Shown here piece by piece: positions 7,000 through 16,300 of a stretch of DNA of 45,530 bases. The position numbers were made by a program, and so were the translations under genes. The notes under the pieces are model-generated. The model was not told the DNA's origin, made no database searches, and worked only from the letters and a program-made list of their open reading frames with translations. The first letter of the stretch is position 1. Each line of letters opens with the position of its first letter. The stretch comes from an uncultured Bacteroides sp. (GTDB lineage: Bacteria > Bacteroidota > Bacteroidia > Bacteroidales > Bacteroidaceae). The stretch spans positions 1 through 45,530 of the forward strand of contig CASFQC010000020.1 in assembly GCA_949296415.1 (NCBI GenBank). The letters are read 5' to 3'.

Positions 7000-7139
7000 C
7001 GTTAAGTACCTGTTCTTTTATTTTTTGTCCAGTACTGTTCCGAGCTTTTCCCCGAAGACATTTCCCATTGTCATGGGAAACATAGCATAATGGCTAATTA
7101 AAAAGAGGAAAAATGCCGAAAACAGGCTGAGGGGGGGGG
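7000..7139. repeat. Degenerate repeat copy ending in a G9 tract
   Basis: A diverged copy of the agagcctgttt family (acctgttctt at about 7007, ccagtactgttccgagc, tgtcatgggaaacatagcat, gaaaacaggctgag at about 7119), followed by nine G residues at 7131-7139. It fills the space between the HU gene (stop at 7160) and the HU-LysM gene (start at 6983). Confidence 0.45.
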
Positions 7140-7159
7140 AGAAAATGGCAAAGAAAAAG

Positions 7160-7438
7160 TCAGACAGGCTCCGACTTTTCCTCCAGCTGCGCATCAGGGC
7201 TGAACACCAACACCAACTCCGGAGGAACCAGCATCCGTTGTCCGGACACAGGATTCACCTCTATACGTTCCATACGCTTCCGCACCCAAAAAGAGCCGAA
7301 TCCACGGATGCTCACTTCGTTGCCTTCCACCCACTGGCGGGACATGGCTTCCAGCAGCCGTAAAACCATCTCCTCCACCTCGGCAGGTGTATGTCCTGAT
7401 GTCTGCGCCAATCGGGCCATGAAATCCTTGCTGTTCAC
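7160..7438 (-). CDS. HU-family DNA-binding protein, GTG start
   Basis: A 92-residue HU-type protein. I place the start at a GTG (7438-7436), because MNSKDFMARLAQTSGHT then aligns with the usual HU N-terminus and gives the usual HU length; upstream in-frame codons encode no plausible HU sequence. The core includes AEVEEMVLRLLEAMSRQWVE, the GFGSFWVRKR strand and a DNA-binding arm (IEVNPVSGQRMLVPPE) matching the R-N-P-x-T-G-E arm of HU in position. It follows rprY on the same strand, separated by a likely terminator. Confidence 0.8.
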   Translation of the reverse strand: MNSKDFMARLAQTSGHTPAEVEEMVLRLLEAMSRQWVEGNEVSIRGFGSFWVRKRMERIEVNPVSGQRMLVPPELVLVFSPDAQLEEKSEPV

Positions 7439-7518
7439 TATAGTCTCTATTAAAAAAAGTCGGTTCAATGAATCGGTCAGAAGCCATGCGGCAAACCGGC
7501 ATTTCTGACAACAACGAA

Positions 7519-7596
7519 AGTGCTTTCTCCGCGAACACCGCCCCATACATGTATGAGGCACATCCGGACACAGAAAGTATCCAGGGAGAAAGCACT
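7519..7596. repeat. 12-bp inverted repeat upstream of the HU gene
   Basis: agtgctttctcc (7519-7530) and ggagaaagcact (7585-7596) are perfect inverted copies 54 bp apart, located about 80-160 bp upstream of the HU start. A shorter acatgtat element lies in the loop. It may be a structured leader or operator of the HU gene. Confidence 0.5.
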
Positions 7597-7644
7597 CAAA
7601 AATTCACCGTCCTGCCCCAGGAATGCATTGGACAATGGGGCAGG
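7597..7644 (-). terminator. Probable rprXY terminator
   Basis: On the minus strand an 8-bp stem (cctgcccc/ggggcagg, at 7637-7644 and 7611-7618) with an 18-nt loop is followed after about 7 nt by a five-T run (7598-7602). It lies 20 nt after the rprY stop. The loop is long and the T-run short, so termination may be partial. Confidence 0.5.
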
Positions 7645-7663
7645 TTGGAAAACGATTACAGAC

Positions 7664-8362
7664 TCATTCAGCTTCAGGGATAATCAGCTTATAGCCTTTG
7701 CCATGAATATTGATAATCTCTATGGAATCGTCCTCCTTCAGATGTTTGCGCAACTTGGTGATATAAACATCCATGCTGCGGGCATTGAAGTAATTGTCGT
7801 CTATCCAAATGGTTTTCAAGGCAAAGTCACGCTGCAATATCTCATTGGCATGGGCACAAAGCAAGCTTAACAGTTCTGACTCCTTAGTAGTCAGCTTGGT
7901 CTGTTTTTCCGGAGTGGAAAGTATCTGTTTCTGAGTGTCAAAAGTAAATTTGCCAATCTTATAGACACTGCTCTCCTTGTTCTTCTTGCCTCTCACCCTA
8001 CGCAGGATAGCCTCGATTCTGAACGTAAGCTCCTCCATACTGAAAGGCTTGGTAATGTAATCGTCCGCGCCAATCTTGAACCCTTCCAATATGTCCTCCT
8101 TCAACGTCTTGGCCGTAAGGAATATGATAGGAATCTCCGCATTGGCCGCCCGCACTTCCTGGGCCAACGTAAAGCCGTCTTTCTTAGGCATCATCACATC
8201 AAACACACACAAGTCATACTTGTTCTTCAGGAAAGCCTTGTAACCTGCCTCACCGTCGGGATACAACTCGGCCACATAACCTTTCGCCTGTAAATATTCT
8301 CTCAACAACATGCCAAGATTCTCGTCATCTTCGCATAACAAGATACGCACTTTCTCATCCAT
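7664..8362 (-). CDS. rprY: Response regulator RprY
   Basis: A 232-residue OmpR-class response regulator. The receiver domain (1-~120) has the acidic pocket (CEDDEN), the phospho-acceptor Asp 55 (VFDVMMPKKDG), Thr in FLTAKT and Lys in ITKPFS. The C-terminal winged helix (about 133-228) ends with ARSMDVYITKLRKHL and INIHGKGYKL. Sequence and pairing with the adjacent kinase match the RprXY system described in Bacteroides fragilis, where overexpression affects outer-membrane protein and tetracycline-resistance expression. The gene begins 6 nt after the rprX stop, so they are co-transcribed. Confidence 0.93.
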   Translation of the reverse strand: MDEKVRILLCEDDENLGMLLREYLQAKGYVAELYPDGEAGYKAFLKNKYDLCVFDVMMPKKDGFTLAQEVRAANAEIPIIFLTAKTLKEDILEGFKIGADDYITKPFSMEELTFRIEAILRRVRGKKNKESSVYKIGKFTFDTQKQILSTPEKQTKLTTKESELLSLLCAHANEILQRDFALKTIWIDDNYFNARSMDVYITKLRKHLKEDDSIEIINIHGKGYKLIIPEAE

Positions 8363-8368
8363 AACTTT

Positions 8369-9919
8369 CTATTTTTTCGTTTTTAATAAAGGTAATGCTA
8401 TTATAAATTTGGTTCCTACGTTCAATTCGCTTTCAGCCCGGATGGTTCCGTTATGGTCGGTTATTATCTTCTTCACATAGGCCAATCCCAGTCCGAAGCC
8501 TTTGACGTCATGCAGGTTTCCGGTATGAACGCGATAGAACTTATTGAATATCTTCTTCAAATCCTCCTTTTTGACTCCTATGCCATTATCCTGCACGGAA
8601 ATCATCAGCTTGCCCGGCTCATTCCAGGTCTTCACCAAGAGGTGCAGGTCCACATCCGGGCGTTTGTATTTCACGGCGTTGTCCATCAGATTGAAAATGA
8701 CATTGGTGATATGCATCTCATCAACAAACACATCCGGACATTCCGCATCAAGTTCCGAGTCTATCTTGCCATTATAACGTTCCACCTTCAGCGCGAACGT
8801 GTTGATGACACCCGCTATCAGCTCGTTGGCGTTCAGTTCCTTACGCTTCAGCGTGGCCTGCTGGCGATCGAACATGGACATCTGCAGCACTTTCTCAACC
8901 TGGAAGCGCAACCGCTTGGTCTCATCATTAATCACATTCGAAATATGCTGGAACATCACCGGTGATTTTCCCACAGCCGGATCATTCAGCATCTGCGCGG
9001 CCAGAGATATGGTAGATATAGGCGTCTTGAACTCATGGGTCATATTGTTGATGAAGTCATTTTTCATCTCGGTCAGCTTCTTCTGCCTGAATATGATGTA
9101 AATGGTAAATATGAATGTGATCAGCAATACGAAAGTGAATATGATGGAAGGAATCATAAAACTCACCGAGTCAAAGATATAATTGTTCTTGTCCGGGAAA
9201 TGAACCTTCACAAAACTCATTCTTGCCGGAGGATCGTTGAGAAACAGGGGTTGCGTATAAGTCTTTTCATATCCTTTGGGGCTGTAATCCGGACACTGGT
9301 ACACCTCACGCCCGTCACGGTCTATCACCTTAAAATGATAGTTCAGGTCTATGCCGTTGTCTACAAGTCCCGACTTAAGGTATTGATCCAGATTCTTGAA
9401 ATTGACCCGCTTCTCCACAGGCTCGTCCTTGGCATGATAAATCATCTGCCAGGCCACTTCATCCAGCAACGCCCGCTGATATATATAACGCTTCCTTATG
9501 GCATCCGCCTGCGAACGGGATGTCCTCGGAATGCTTTTGGCTCCATGCTTGCGCGAAATCATCGCACGAGGCATGTCAATGGGGGCAGAAGAGCCGGACA
9601 ACCCGGAAAAAGGCTGTAAGTTGATGATGGTACCGTCCGGAGAAGTCAGCATAAAACGTTGTGTCGGCACAGAAGAGCCTTGAGAACGCAATTCCCACGC
9701 CTTCTTATCGGCTTCGGATATATCCTCACGCACCCATCTCTCCGCTTCTTCAAGTTCGACTTCCTTCGAAGCTGCCATCAAAGCACGCTTCACAGCCTCA
9801 TCAAACTGTTCGTTACGCATCTTTACCATTTCTTCTATATAGCTTATCTGCCAATACAGCAAACTTAAGAACGAAAGAGCCATAACCACGCCTAATATCC
9901 AAATTGTAGACTTTTTCAT
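8369..9919 (-). CDS. rprX: Sensor histidine kinase RprX
   Basis: A 516-residue inner-membrane kinase. TM1 is at about 5-24 and TM2 at about 252-277; the ~225 residues between form a periplasmic sensor. The H-box FINNMTHEFKTPISTIS carries His 295. Later come the N-box (NVIFNLMDNAVKYK), G1 (VQDNGIGV) and G2 (KGFGLGLAYVKKI) of the ATPase domain. A TAATTTTG -7-like element (9931-9924) ends only 4 nt before the ATG, which would give a very short or absent leader; its -33 partner is not evident. rprX and rprY form one operon. Confidence 0.93.
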   Translation of the reverse strand: MKKSTIWILGVVMALSFLSLLYWQISYIEEMVKMRNEQFDEAVKRALMAASKEVELEEAERWVREDISEADKKAWELRSQGSSVPTQRFMLTSPDGTIINLQPFSGLSGSSAPIDMPRAMISRKHGAKSIPRTSRSQADAIRKRYIYQRALLDEVAWQMIYHAKDEPVEKRVNFKNLDQYLKSGLVDNGIDLNYHFKVIDRDGREVYQCPDYSPKGYEKTYTQPLFLNDPPARMSFVKVHFPDKNNYIFDSVSFMIPSIIFTFVLLITFIFTIYIIFRQKKLTEMKNDFINNMTHEFKTPISTISLAAQMLNDPAVGKSPVMFQHISNVINDETKRLRFQVEKVLQMSMFDRQQATLKRKELNANELIAGVINTFALKVERYNGKIDSELDAECPDVFVDEMHITNVIFNLMDNAVKYKRPDVDLHLLVKTWNEPGKLMISVQDNGIGVKKEDLKKIFNKFYRVHTGNLHDVKGFGLGLAYVKKIITDHNGTIRAESELNVGTKFIIALPLLKTKK

Positions 9920-10120
9920 AGCGCAAAATTAACAACTGCTAATTAACATTCATAACCAATTAATCAGTATTAATTCTTCATTTATATATTTTAACCAAAA
10001 CAACAGATAAAGTTTATACTGCACACACAAAAGCACGAATTTCACCTCTGCTTTTGCAAAATTAATAAAAAATTAAGTGCCAAGCATCGGCAGGCCAAGC
10101 CTTCTCATTCCGAAAAAGCA

Positions 10121-10158
10121 AAAGTCACCGCTCTTTCCATTAAAAAAGAGGGTGACTT
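10121..10158 (-). terminator. Terminator of the EF-G paralogue gene
   Basis: On the minus strand the arm aagtcaccctcttt pairs with aaagagcggtgactt (one bulge), followed by ttttgcttttt. It lies about 75 nt past the stop at 10235; a fragment of the aacaggctct repeat (about 10180-10222) lies between. The rest of 9920-10120 is AT-rich with no gene seen. Confidence 0.7.
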
Positions 10159-10234
10159 CCACTGTTTCAGAATCTACCTTTTCAAGAAGCTGTTTTTGAA
10201 CAAAAGCCAAAACAGGCTCTTATCACAAACACTC

Positions 10235-12391
10235 CTATTCCTCCGTCTGTTTTGCCTCAAAGTCCTTAATCAGCTTTTCCTGGACATCACCCGGCACAAG
10301 CTCATAGCTGGCAAACTTCATGATAAACGAAGCACGGCCGCCGGTGAGCGAACTTAAAGCGGTAGAATATGAGGACATTTCTTTCAAAGGTACTTTAGCC
10401 ACCAGCTTTTCGTATCCTGATTCGCTGCTCATACCCATAATCATGGCGCGCCTTCCTTGCAAATCGCTCATCACATCGCCCATCTTGTCGGAAGGGACAA
10501 ACACTTCCACATCATAAATAGGCTCCAGAATCTTCGGTCCGGCATTCTTGAATGCTTCACTGAACGCATTCCGACCGGCCAACATAAACGATATTTCATT
10601 GGAATCAACCGGATGCATCTTTCCGTCATAGACAATGACACGCACGTCACGGGCATAAGAACCGGTCAATGGTCCCTGTTCCATACGCGACATAATGCCT
10701 TTAAGGATGGCGGGCATGAAACGAGCGTCTATAGCTCCGCCTACCACACAATTGACGAAGACCAGTTTTCCACCCCACTCCAACGGTATTTCTTCGGTAC
10801 TCCTTACGTTCATCTTATATTCCTGTCCGTTGAACTTATAAGTACCCGGGGCAGGCATACCCTCGTAATAAGGTTCCACAATCAGATGCACCTCGCCAAA
10901 CTGTCCGGCACCGCCTGACTGCTTCTTGTGCCTGTAGTCGGCACGCGCGGCTTTGGTGATGGTCTCCCTGTAAGGGATACGCGGCTCTTCGAAGACTACC
11001 TGAAGTTTCTCATTGTTCTCCAGACGCCATTTCAATGTGCGCAAGTGGAACTCCCCTTGTCCGTGCACTATGGTCTGGCGCAACTCTTTTGACTGCTCCA
11101 CCACCCATGTGGGGTCTTCCTCGCGCATACGGTTCAGCACCGTCATCATTTTTTCAGATTCAGCCTCATTGACCGGACGGATGGCACGCGAATACTTGGA
11201 GTTGGGATATTTAATAAAGTTGAACCTGTTTTCAGCCCCTTTTCCGTTCAAGGTGTTTCCGGTATGTACATCCTTCAGCTTCACCGTACAGCCTATGTCA
11301 CCGGCCACCAGTTCCTCCACCTTGATGCGGTTGGCCCCCGCACAGACATAAAGCTGGGCCATACGCTCCTTGGAGCCTCTGTCCGCATTGGACAGGTCGT
11401 CGCCCTCGTGCACCTTTCCACACATCACCTTAAAGTACTGCACATCACCTATATGTGGTTCCACAGCCGTCTTGAAGAAATACAGGGAAGTGGGCGCGTC
11501 CACATCTGGCTTCACTACCTCTCCGCGTGTGTTGAACACGGGAGGCATCTCATCAACGAAGGGCACCACATTGCCCAAGAACTCCATAAGCCTGCGCACG
11601 CCCATATCTTTTCCTGCACAGACACAGAACACGGGAAACATCCCTCTGCATGCCAATCCCTTACGTATTCCCTCACGCATCTCATCTTCCGTAAGTGATT
11701 CCTGCTCGAAGAATTTCTCCATCAGCCCTTCATCGTGTTCGGCGGCAGCTTCCACCAGGGCCTTATGCCATTCGGTAGCCTTGGCCATCTCCTCTTCCGG
11801 AATGTCTTCTATGACAGGCGCCCCGCCTTCAGGCCCCCAGGAATATTTTTTCATCAGGAGCACATCTATCAGCGAGTTGAAATCGGGTCCGGTCTTCAGC
11901 GGATACTGTATGGGAACCACCTTCGGGCCATAAATATCTTTCAGCTGCTCCAACAGCATGTCGTAATCGCATTTCTCATTATCAAGCTGATTGACCAAGA
12001 ATATAACAGGCTTCTTCAGCTTCTCCGTATAGCGGAAATGGTTCTGGGTACCTACCTCCACACCATATTGCCCGTTAAGCAGCAATATAGCCGTATCTGT
12101 CACATTGAGCGCGGTAATGGCAGCTCCCACGAAATCGTCGCTTCCCGGACAATCGATGATGTTCAGCTTCTTGCCGTTCCACTCCACATGGAAGACCGTA
12201 GAGAACACCGAATATCCGTATTCCTGTTCTACCGGGAAATAATCACTTACCGTATTTTTGGCAGTAATCCTGCCGCGACGTTTTATAACCCCACTCTCAT
12301 AGAGCAACGCTTCCGTGAGAGTGGTTTTACCCGATCCGTCATTGCCAAGCAAGGCAATATTTTTAATTTCATGAGTCTGATATACTTTCAT
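10235..12391 (-). CDS. fusA2: EF-G paralogue (EF-G2) with altered GTPase motifs
   Basis: The start MKVYQTHEIKN at 12391 fits EF-G, since the P-loop then begins at residue 16 (GNDGSGKTT); upstream in-frame residues look non-coding. At 718 residues it has all five EF-G domains (domain IV GGAGQFGEVHLIVEP; near the end LTGGRASFIMKFASYE). Switch II reads DCPGSDDF (80-87) where EF-G has DTPGHVDF, so the catalytic His is Ser 84. G4 reads NQLD (134-137) instead of NKxD. From memory, the Bacteroides thetaiotaomicron EF-G2 is a translation factor reported to lack GTPase activity and to matter during carbon limitation and gut colonisation; this protein fits that description. Confidence 0.9.
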   Translation of the reverse strand: MKVYQTHEIKNIALLGNDGSGKTTLTEALLYESGVIKRRGRITAKNTVSDYFPVEQEYGYSVFSTVFHVEWNGKKLNIIDCPGSDDFVGAAITALNVTDTAILLLNGQYGVEVGTQNHFRYTEKLKKPVIFLVNQLDNEKCDYDMLLEQLKDIYGPKVVPIQYPLKTGPDFNSLIDVLLMKKYSWGPEGGAPVIEDIPEEEMAKATEWHKALVEAAAEHDEGLMEKFFEQESLTEDEMREGIRKGLACRGMFPVFCVCAGKDMGVRRLMEFLGNVVPFVDEMPPVFNTRGEVVKPDVDAPTSLYFFKTAVEPHIGDVQYFKVMCGKVHEGDDLSNADRGSKERMAQLYVCAGANRIKVEELVAGDIGCTVKLKDVHTGNTLNGKGAENRFNFIKYPNSKYSRAIRPVNEAESEKMMTVLNRMREEDPTWVVEQSKELRQTIVHGQGEFHLRTLKWRLENNEKLQVVFEEPRIPYRETITKAARADYRHKKQSGGAGQFGEVHLIVEPYYEGMPAPGTYKFNGQEYKMNVRSTEEIPLEWGGKLVFVNCVVGGAIDARFMPAILKGIMSRMEQGPLTGSYARDVRVIVYDGKMHPVDSNEISFMLAGRNAFSEAFKNAGPKILEPIYDVEVFVPSDKMGDVMSDLQGRRAMIMGMSSESGYEKLVAKVPLKEMSSYSTALSSLTGGRASFIMKFASYELVPGDVQEKLIKDFEAKQTEE

Positions 12392-12418
12392 GACGCTTAC
12401 AAAATTTATAAGATGAAT

Positions 12419-12443
12419 AAAAAACGGCATGCAAAACCATGCC
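12419..12443 (-). terminator. Terminator-like hairpin in the fusA2 leader
   Basis: On the minus strand GGCATG (12443-12438), a 6-nt loop and CATGCC (12431-12426) are followed by G and six T residues (12424-12419), ending 28 nt before the fusA2 ATG. No gene lies upstream on this strand for about 1 kb, so it is more likely an attenuator in the leader than the end of another unit. The stem is short, so read-through is expected. Confidence 0.5.
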
Positions 12444-12479
12444 CTAACTTTAATGAGGCGCAAATTAGACATTCTTACT

Positions 12480-12487
12480 CAAATATA
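12480..12487 (-). promoter_or_regulatory. Possible -7 element of fusA2
   Basis: TATATTTG on the minus strand (12487-12480) matches TAnnTTTG. No good -33 TTTG is correctly spaced, so activator dependence is possible. It would give a leader of about 80 nt that contains the terminator-like hairpin. A gtaac/gttac inverted pair overlaps the region just upstream (12493-12508). Confidence 0.4.
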
Positions 12488-12809
12488 CAATTGTAACCAA
12501 TGTGTTACTAAACAATGTTATTCAACATGTTTTTGGCCATTCCCTGTAAGAATCACAATATTACGCCACAAAAACGGACTTTTGAAGAATATGCTTTTCC
12601 TGTCTGGTATGGTTTGAAGATATTTCTCCGAAGATATTTTTGTATTCATGAAAGACATAACGGCCCACACGACAAATAAAAACAGGAAAAGATAACGGAA
12701 ACAGACTGGATGGACAAAGAGATTCCGGACAGGCATCCCGATAGGACACAGAACGGACAGCAATACGGATGTCCAAAGTCCGCTACACATTATTATATAT
12801 TATATATCC

Positions 12810-12932
12810 ACAGCAAGCTGCCGACACCCCCCTGCTGCGGACGGAATCACAGCTTGCTGCGAACGGCTCCACAGCTTCCTGCAAATGGGTTCGCACCAAG
12901 CTGCGGACAGGTCCGCACCAGGCAGCGCAAAG
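12810..12932. repeat. Degenerate 21-23-bp tandem repeats
   Basis: About five imperfect units of the form tccacagcttgctgcgaacgg follow one another: tccacagcaagctgccgac, tcacagcttgctgcgaacgg, tccacagcttcctgcaaatg, tcgcaccaagctgcggacag, tccgcaccaggcagcgcaaa. Short reading frames cross the region on both strands but none has gene-like character. No gene is visible in 12392-13398. Confidence 0.45.
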
Positions 12933-13044
12933 GTTGTGTCGGCAAGACTTGCCGTCCGATGCCAAAAAAGCCTGCCCTGACAGTCCCTCTCCCACCCTTG
13001 GGACTCCGCACCAGAAAGTCCGTAAAAACCGGGGGAAAGCCTTT

Positions 13045-13242
13045 AACCCAAATCGGTCATTAGACCGCACAAAGGACATTTCTCCTCGAAAAGGAAATCT
13101 CTTCAGGTACTTTGCCCGTTTCTGTCAGCGTCTTGCTCCCCGTCTTGCCTTGACGTAGCCCGCTACGCCTTCGGCAAAACATGAAGCTATCCACTTGACA
13201 TAAACAGGCAATCTACCTGAAGTCTAATGGCCGATTTAGGTT
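13045..13242. repeat. 198-bp inverted-repeat element, copy 2
   Basis: The same length as copy 1 at 1041-1238 and very similar along its whole length. The left end (13045-13065) is identical to that of copy 1; the right end (13222-13242) has two changes that weaken the terminal pairing. It includes the same acgtagcccgctacgc core. It ends about 155 bp before the GH43-GH35 gene. Confidence 0.85.
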
Positions 13243-13326
13243 TAAAAAAGCCCCATTACTTGCCTTATGACAAAAAATCCCCCTTTTTTGACACAATAGT
13301 CTACCCTCCGATTTTCCAAATTGGAT

Positions 13327-13334
13327 TACCTTTG
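13327..13334 (+). promoter_or_regulatory. Possible -7 element of the GH43-GH35 gene
   Basis: TACCTTTG matches TAnnTTTG and lies 64 nt before the start codon. The -33 position (about 13303) is not TTTG-like; a TTTG at 13287-13290 is too far upstream. An activator-dependent promoter is plausible for a glycan-degradation gene, but this is inference. Confidence 0.4.
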
Positions 13335-13398
13335 TAGGCAAAGCAAAAGCTTTTTTCCATCTAAACAATAATCTACAAAAACCCAAAAGCTCTTATTT

Positions 13399-16300
13399 AT
13401 GAAAAAACATTTTTTAAGTCTGGCCCTTTGCTTTGGCATGCTCCCATGGTTACCGTCTCAAGCGCAGACGACAACCGGCAATGAGGCCATCGTGCCCGGC
13501 ACGGTATGGAACGATACCGAAGGCAATCCCATCAACGCGCATGGAGGAGGGCTGCTCTATCATGAAGGCGTATATTATTGGTACGGGGAATATAAGAAAG
13601 GAAAGACCGTATTGCCCGAATGGGCCACATGGGAGTGCTACCGCACTGATGTGACCGGCATAAGCTGTTACTCGTCCACAGACTTGCTGAACTGGAAGTT
13701 CGAAGGCATAGTGCTTCCCGCCGTGAAGGACGACATAGGCCACGACCTGCACCCGAGCAAAGTGCTGGAACGCCCCAAAGTAATCTACAACAAGAAAACC
13801 GGCAAATTCGTGATGTGGGCACACGTGGAAAGCGCCGATTACAGCAAAGCCTGCGCCGGCGTAGCCATAAGCGATTCTCCCACAGGACCGTTCACCTATA
13901 TAGGCAGCTTCCGTCCCAATGGAGCCATGAGCCGCGACCAGACCGTATTCGTGGACGATGACGGGCGCGCATACCAATTCTATTCTTCGGAACATAACGC
14001 CACATTATATATAAGTGAGCTTACAGACGATTACCAACGCCCGAGCGGCCGGTACACACGCAATTTCATAAACAAAAGCCGTGAAGCGCCTGCGGTCTTC
14101 AAGCATGACGGAAAGTATTATATGCTGTCTTCCGGCTGTACTGGCTGGGACCCGAACCAGGCCGAACTGGCTGTAGCCGACTCCATCATGGGCGAATGGA
14201 AAACCATAGGAAACCCCTGCACAGGCAAGGACGCGGACAAGACGTTCTTTGCCCAAAGCACCTATGTGCAACAGGTCATGGGAAAGAAAGACGCCTACAT
14301 AGCCATGTTCGACAGATGGAACAAGAAAGACCTGGAGAACTCGCTGTATGTATGGCTGCCCATATCATTCGAGAACGGAACGCCTACCATACCCTGGCGC
14401 GAGCGGTGGACACCGGACGAAGTGTTCGAGACGCAACCCGACTTTACCGCAGGCAACGGCACTTTCCTGCTCAACGGAAAGCCCTTCGTGGTAAAAGCCG
14501 CCGAACTGCACTATCCACGGATACCCAAACCCTACTGGGACCAACGCATCAAGCTCTGCAAGGCCCTCGGCATGAACACCGTATGCCTGTACGTCTTCTG
14601 GAACGCACATGAACCAGCTCCTGGGAAATTCGACTTCGAAGGACAAAAAGACCTGGCCGAATTCTGCCGACTGTGCCAGGACAACGGCATGTACGTCATC
14701 CTGCGGCCGGGACCCTATGTCTGTGCCGAATGGGAAATGGGAGGACTCCCCTGGTGGCTGCTCAAGAAAAAAGACATCCGACTGAGGGAAGATGATCCCT
14801 ACTTCATTGAACGGGTGGCACTCTTTGAAGAGGCCGTGGCCAAAGAAGTGAAAGACCTGACCATACAGAACGGAGGCCCCATCATCATGGTGCAAGTGGA
14901 AAACGAATACGGCTCCTACGGGGTAAGCAAGAAATATGTGGCTCAGATTCGCGACATCGTACGGAAGAACTTCGGCAACGACATAACCCTGTTCCAATGC
15001 GACTGGGCCTCGAACTTCGAGCTGAACGGACTCGACGACCTGGTATGGACCATGAACTTCGGCACCGGAGCCAACATAGACCAGCAATTCAAGCGATTGA
15101 AAGAGCTGCGTCCGCAAAGCCCGCTGATGTGTTCAGAATTCTGGAGCGGATGGTTCGACAAATGGGGAGCCAACCACGAAACAAGACCGGCAGAAGACAT
15201 GATAGCCGGCATAGACGAGATGTTGTCCAAAGGCATCTCATTCAGCCTGTACATGACACACGGGGGAACCAACTGGGGACATTGGGCCGGCGCGAACTCA
15301 CCGGGATTCGCACCCGACGTCACATCTTATGACTATGACGCGCCTATCAGCGAGTCCGGACAGACAACACCCAAATACTGGGCACTGCGCGAGACGCTGG
15401 CCAAATATCTACCCAAAGGAGAAAAACAGGCCAAAGTGCCCGAACTCATCAAACCCATCGCAGTCAAAGAGTTCCAGTTCACCGAAATGGCCCCGCTGTT
15501 CGACAACCTGCCGCAAGGCAAGAAAGACAAGGACATACGTACCATGGAAGAATATGACCAAGGATTCGGAAGCATACTCTACCGTACCGCATTGCCACGG
15601 ATGGACCAACCCTTCCTGCTCACCGTAAGCGACGCGCACGACTATGCGCAAGTATTCATTGACGGCAAATACATAGGCAAGCTTGACCGACGAAACGGCG
15701 AAAAGCAGCTCACCATGCCCGCCTGCAAGGAAGGGGCACAGCTGGACATTCTGGTGGAAGCCATGGGAAGAATAAACTTCGGCCGGGCCATAAAAGACTT
15801 CAAGGGCATCACCGACAGGGTCGACATTGCCGTACGGCTGAACGGCAGAACCTTCAGCAGCGAACTCAAGGACTGGGAGGTCTACAACATAGAAGACAGC
15901 TACGACTTCTACAAAAGCATGAAGTTCAAGCCCATAAGCTCCCTTACAGACGAAATGGGACAACGTATACCCGGTTGCTACAAGGCCACGTTCAACGTAA
16001 AAAAGCCCAGCGACACCTTCCTGAACTTCGAGACATGGGGCAAAGGACTGGTCTACGTAAACGGACATGCCTTGGGACGAATCTGGGAGATAGGTCCACA
16101 ACAAACGCTCTACGTCCCCGGATGCTGGCTGAACAAAGGAGAGAACGAGGTGCTGGTATTTGACATCATCGGCCCCAAAGAAGCCAAATCCGAAGGACTG
16201 AAAGAGCCTCTGCTTGACCAGTTGCTGGTACAGAAGCCCCTCATACACCGCCAGGAAGGCGAGAACCTTGACCTGAGCCAGGAGAAGCCTGTGACTACAG

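Noticed and set aside
7468-7683. Plus-strand frames of 66-71 codons antisense to rprY's downstream region
   Set aside because: They lie over the HU gene leader, terminator and rprY end; no gene-like features.
12710-13158. Overlapping frames of about 100-130 codons
   Set aside because: They cross the degenerate direct repeats and the 198-bp element, with low-complexity, Cys/Arg/Ala-rich translations on both strands.
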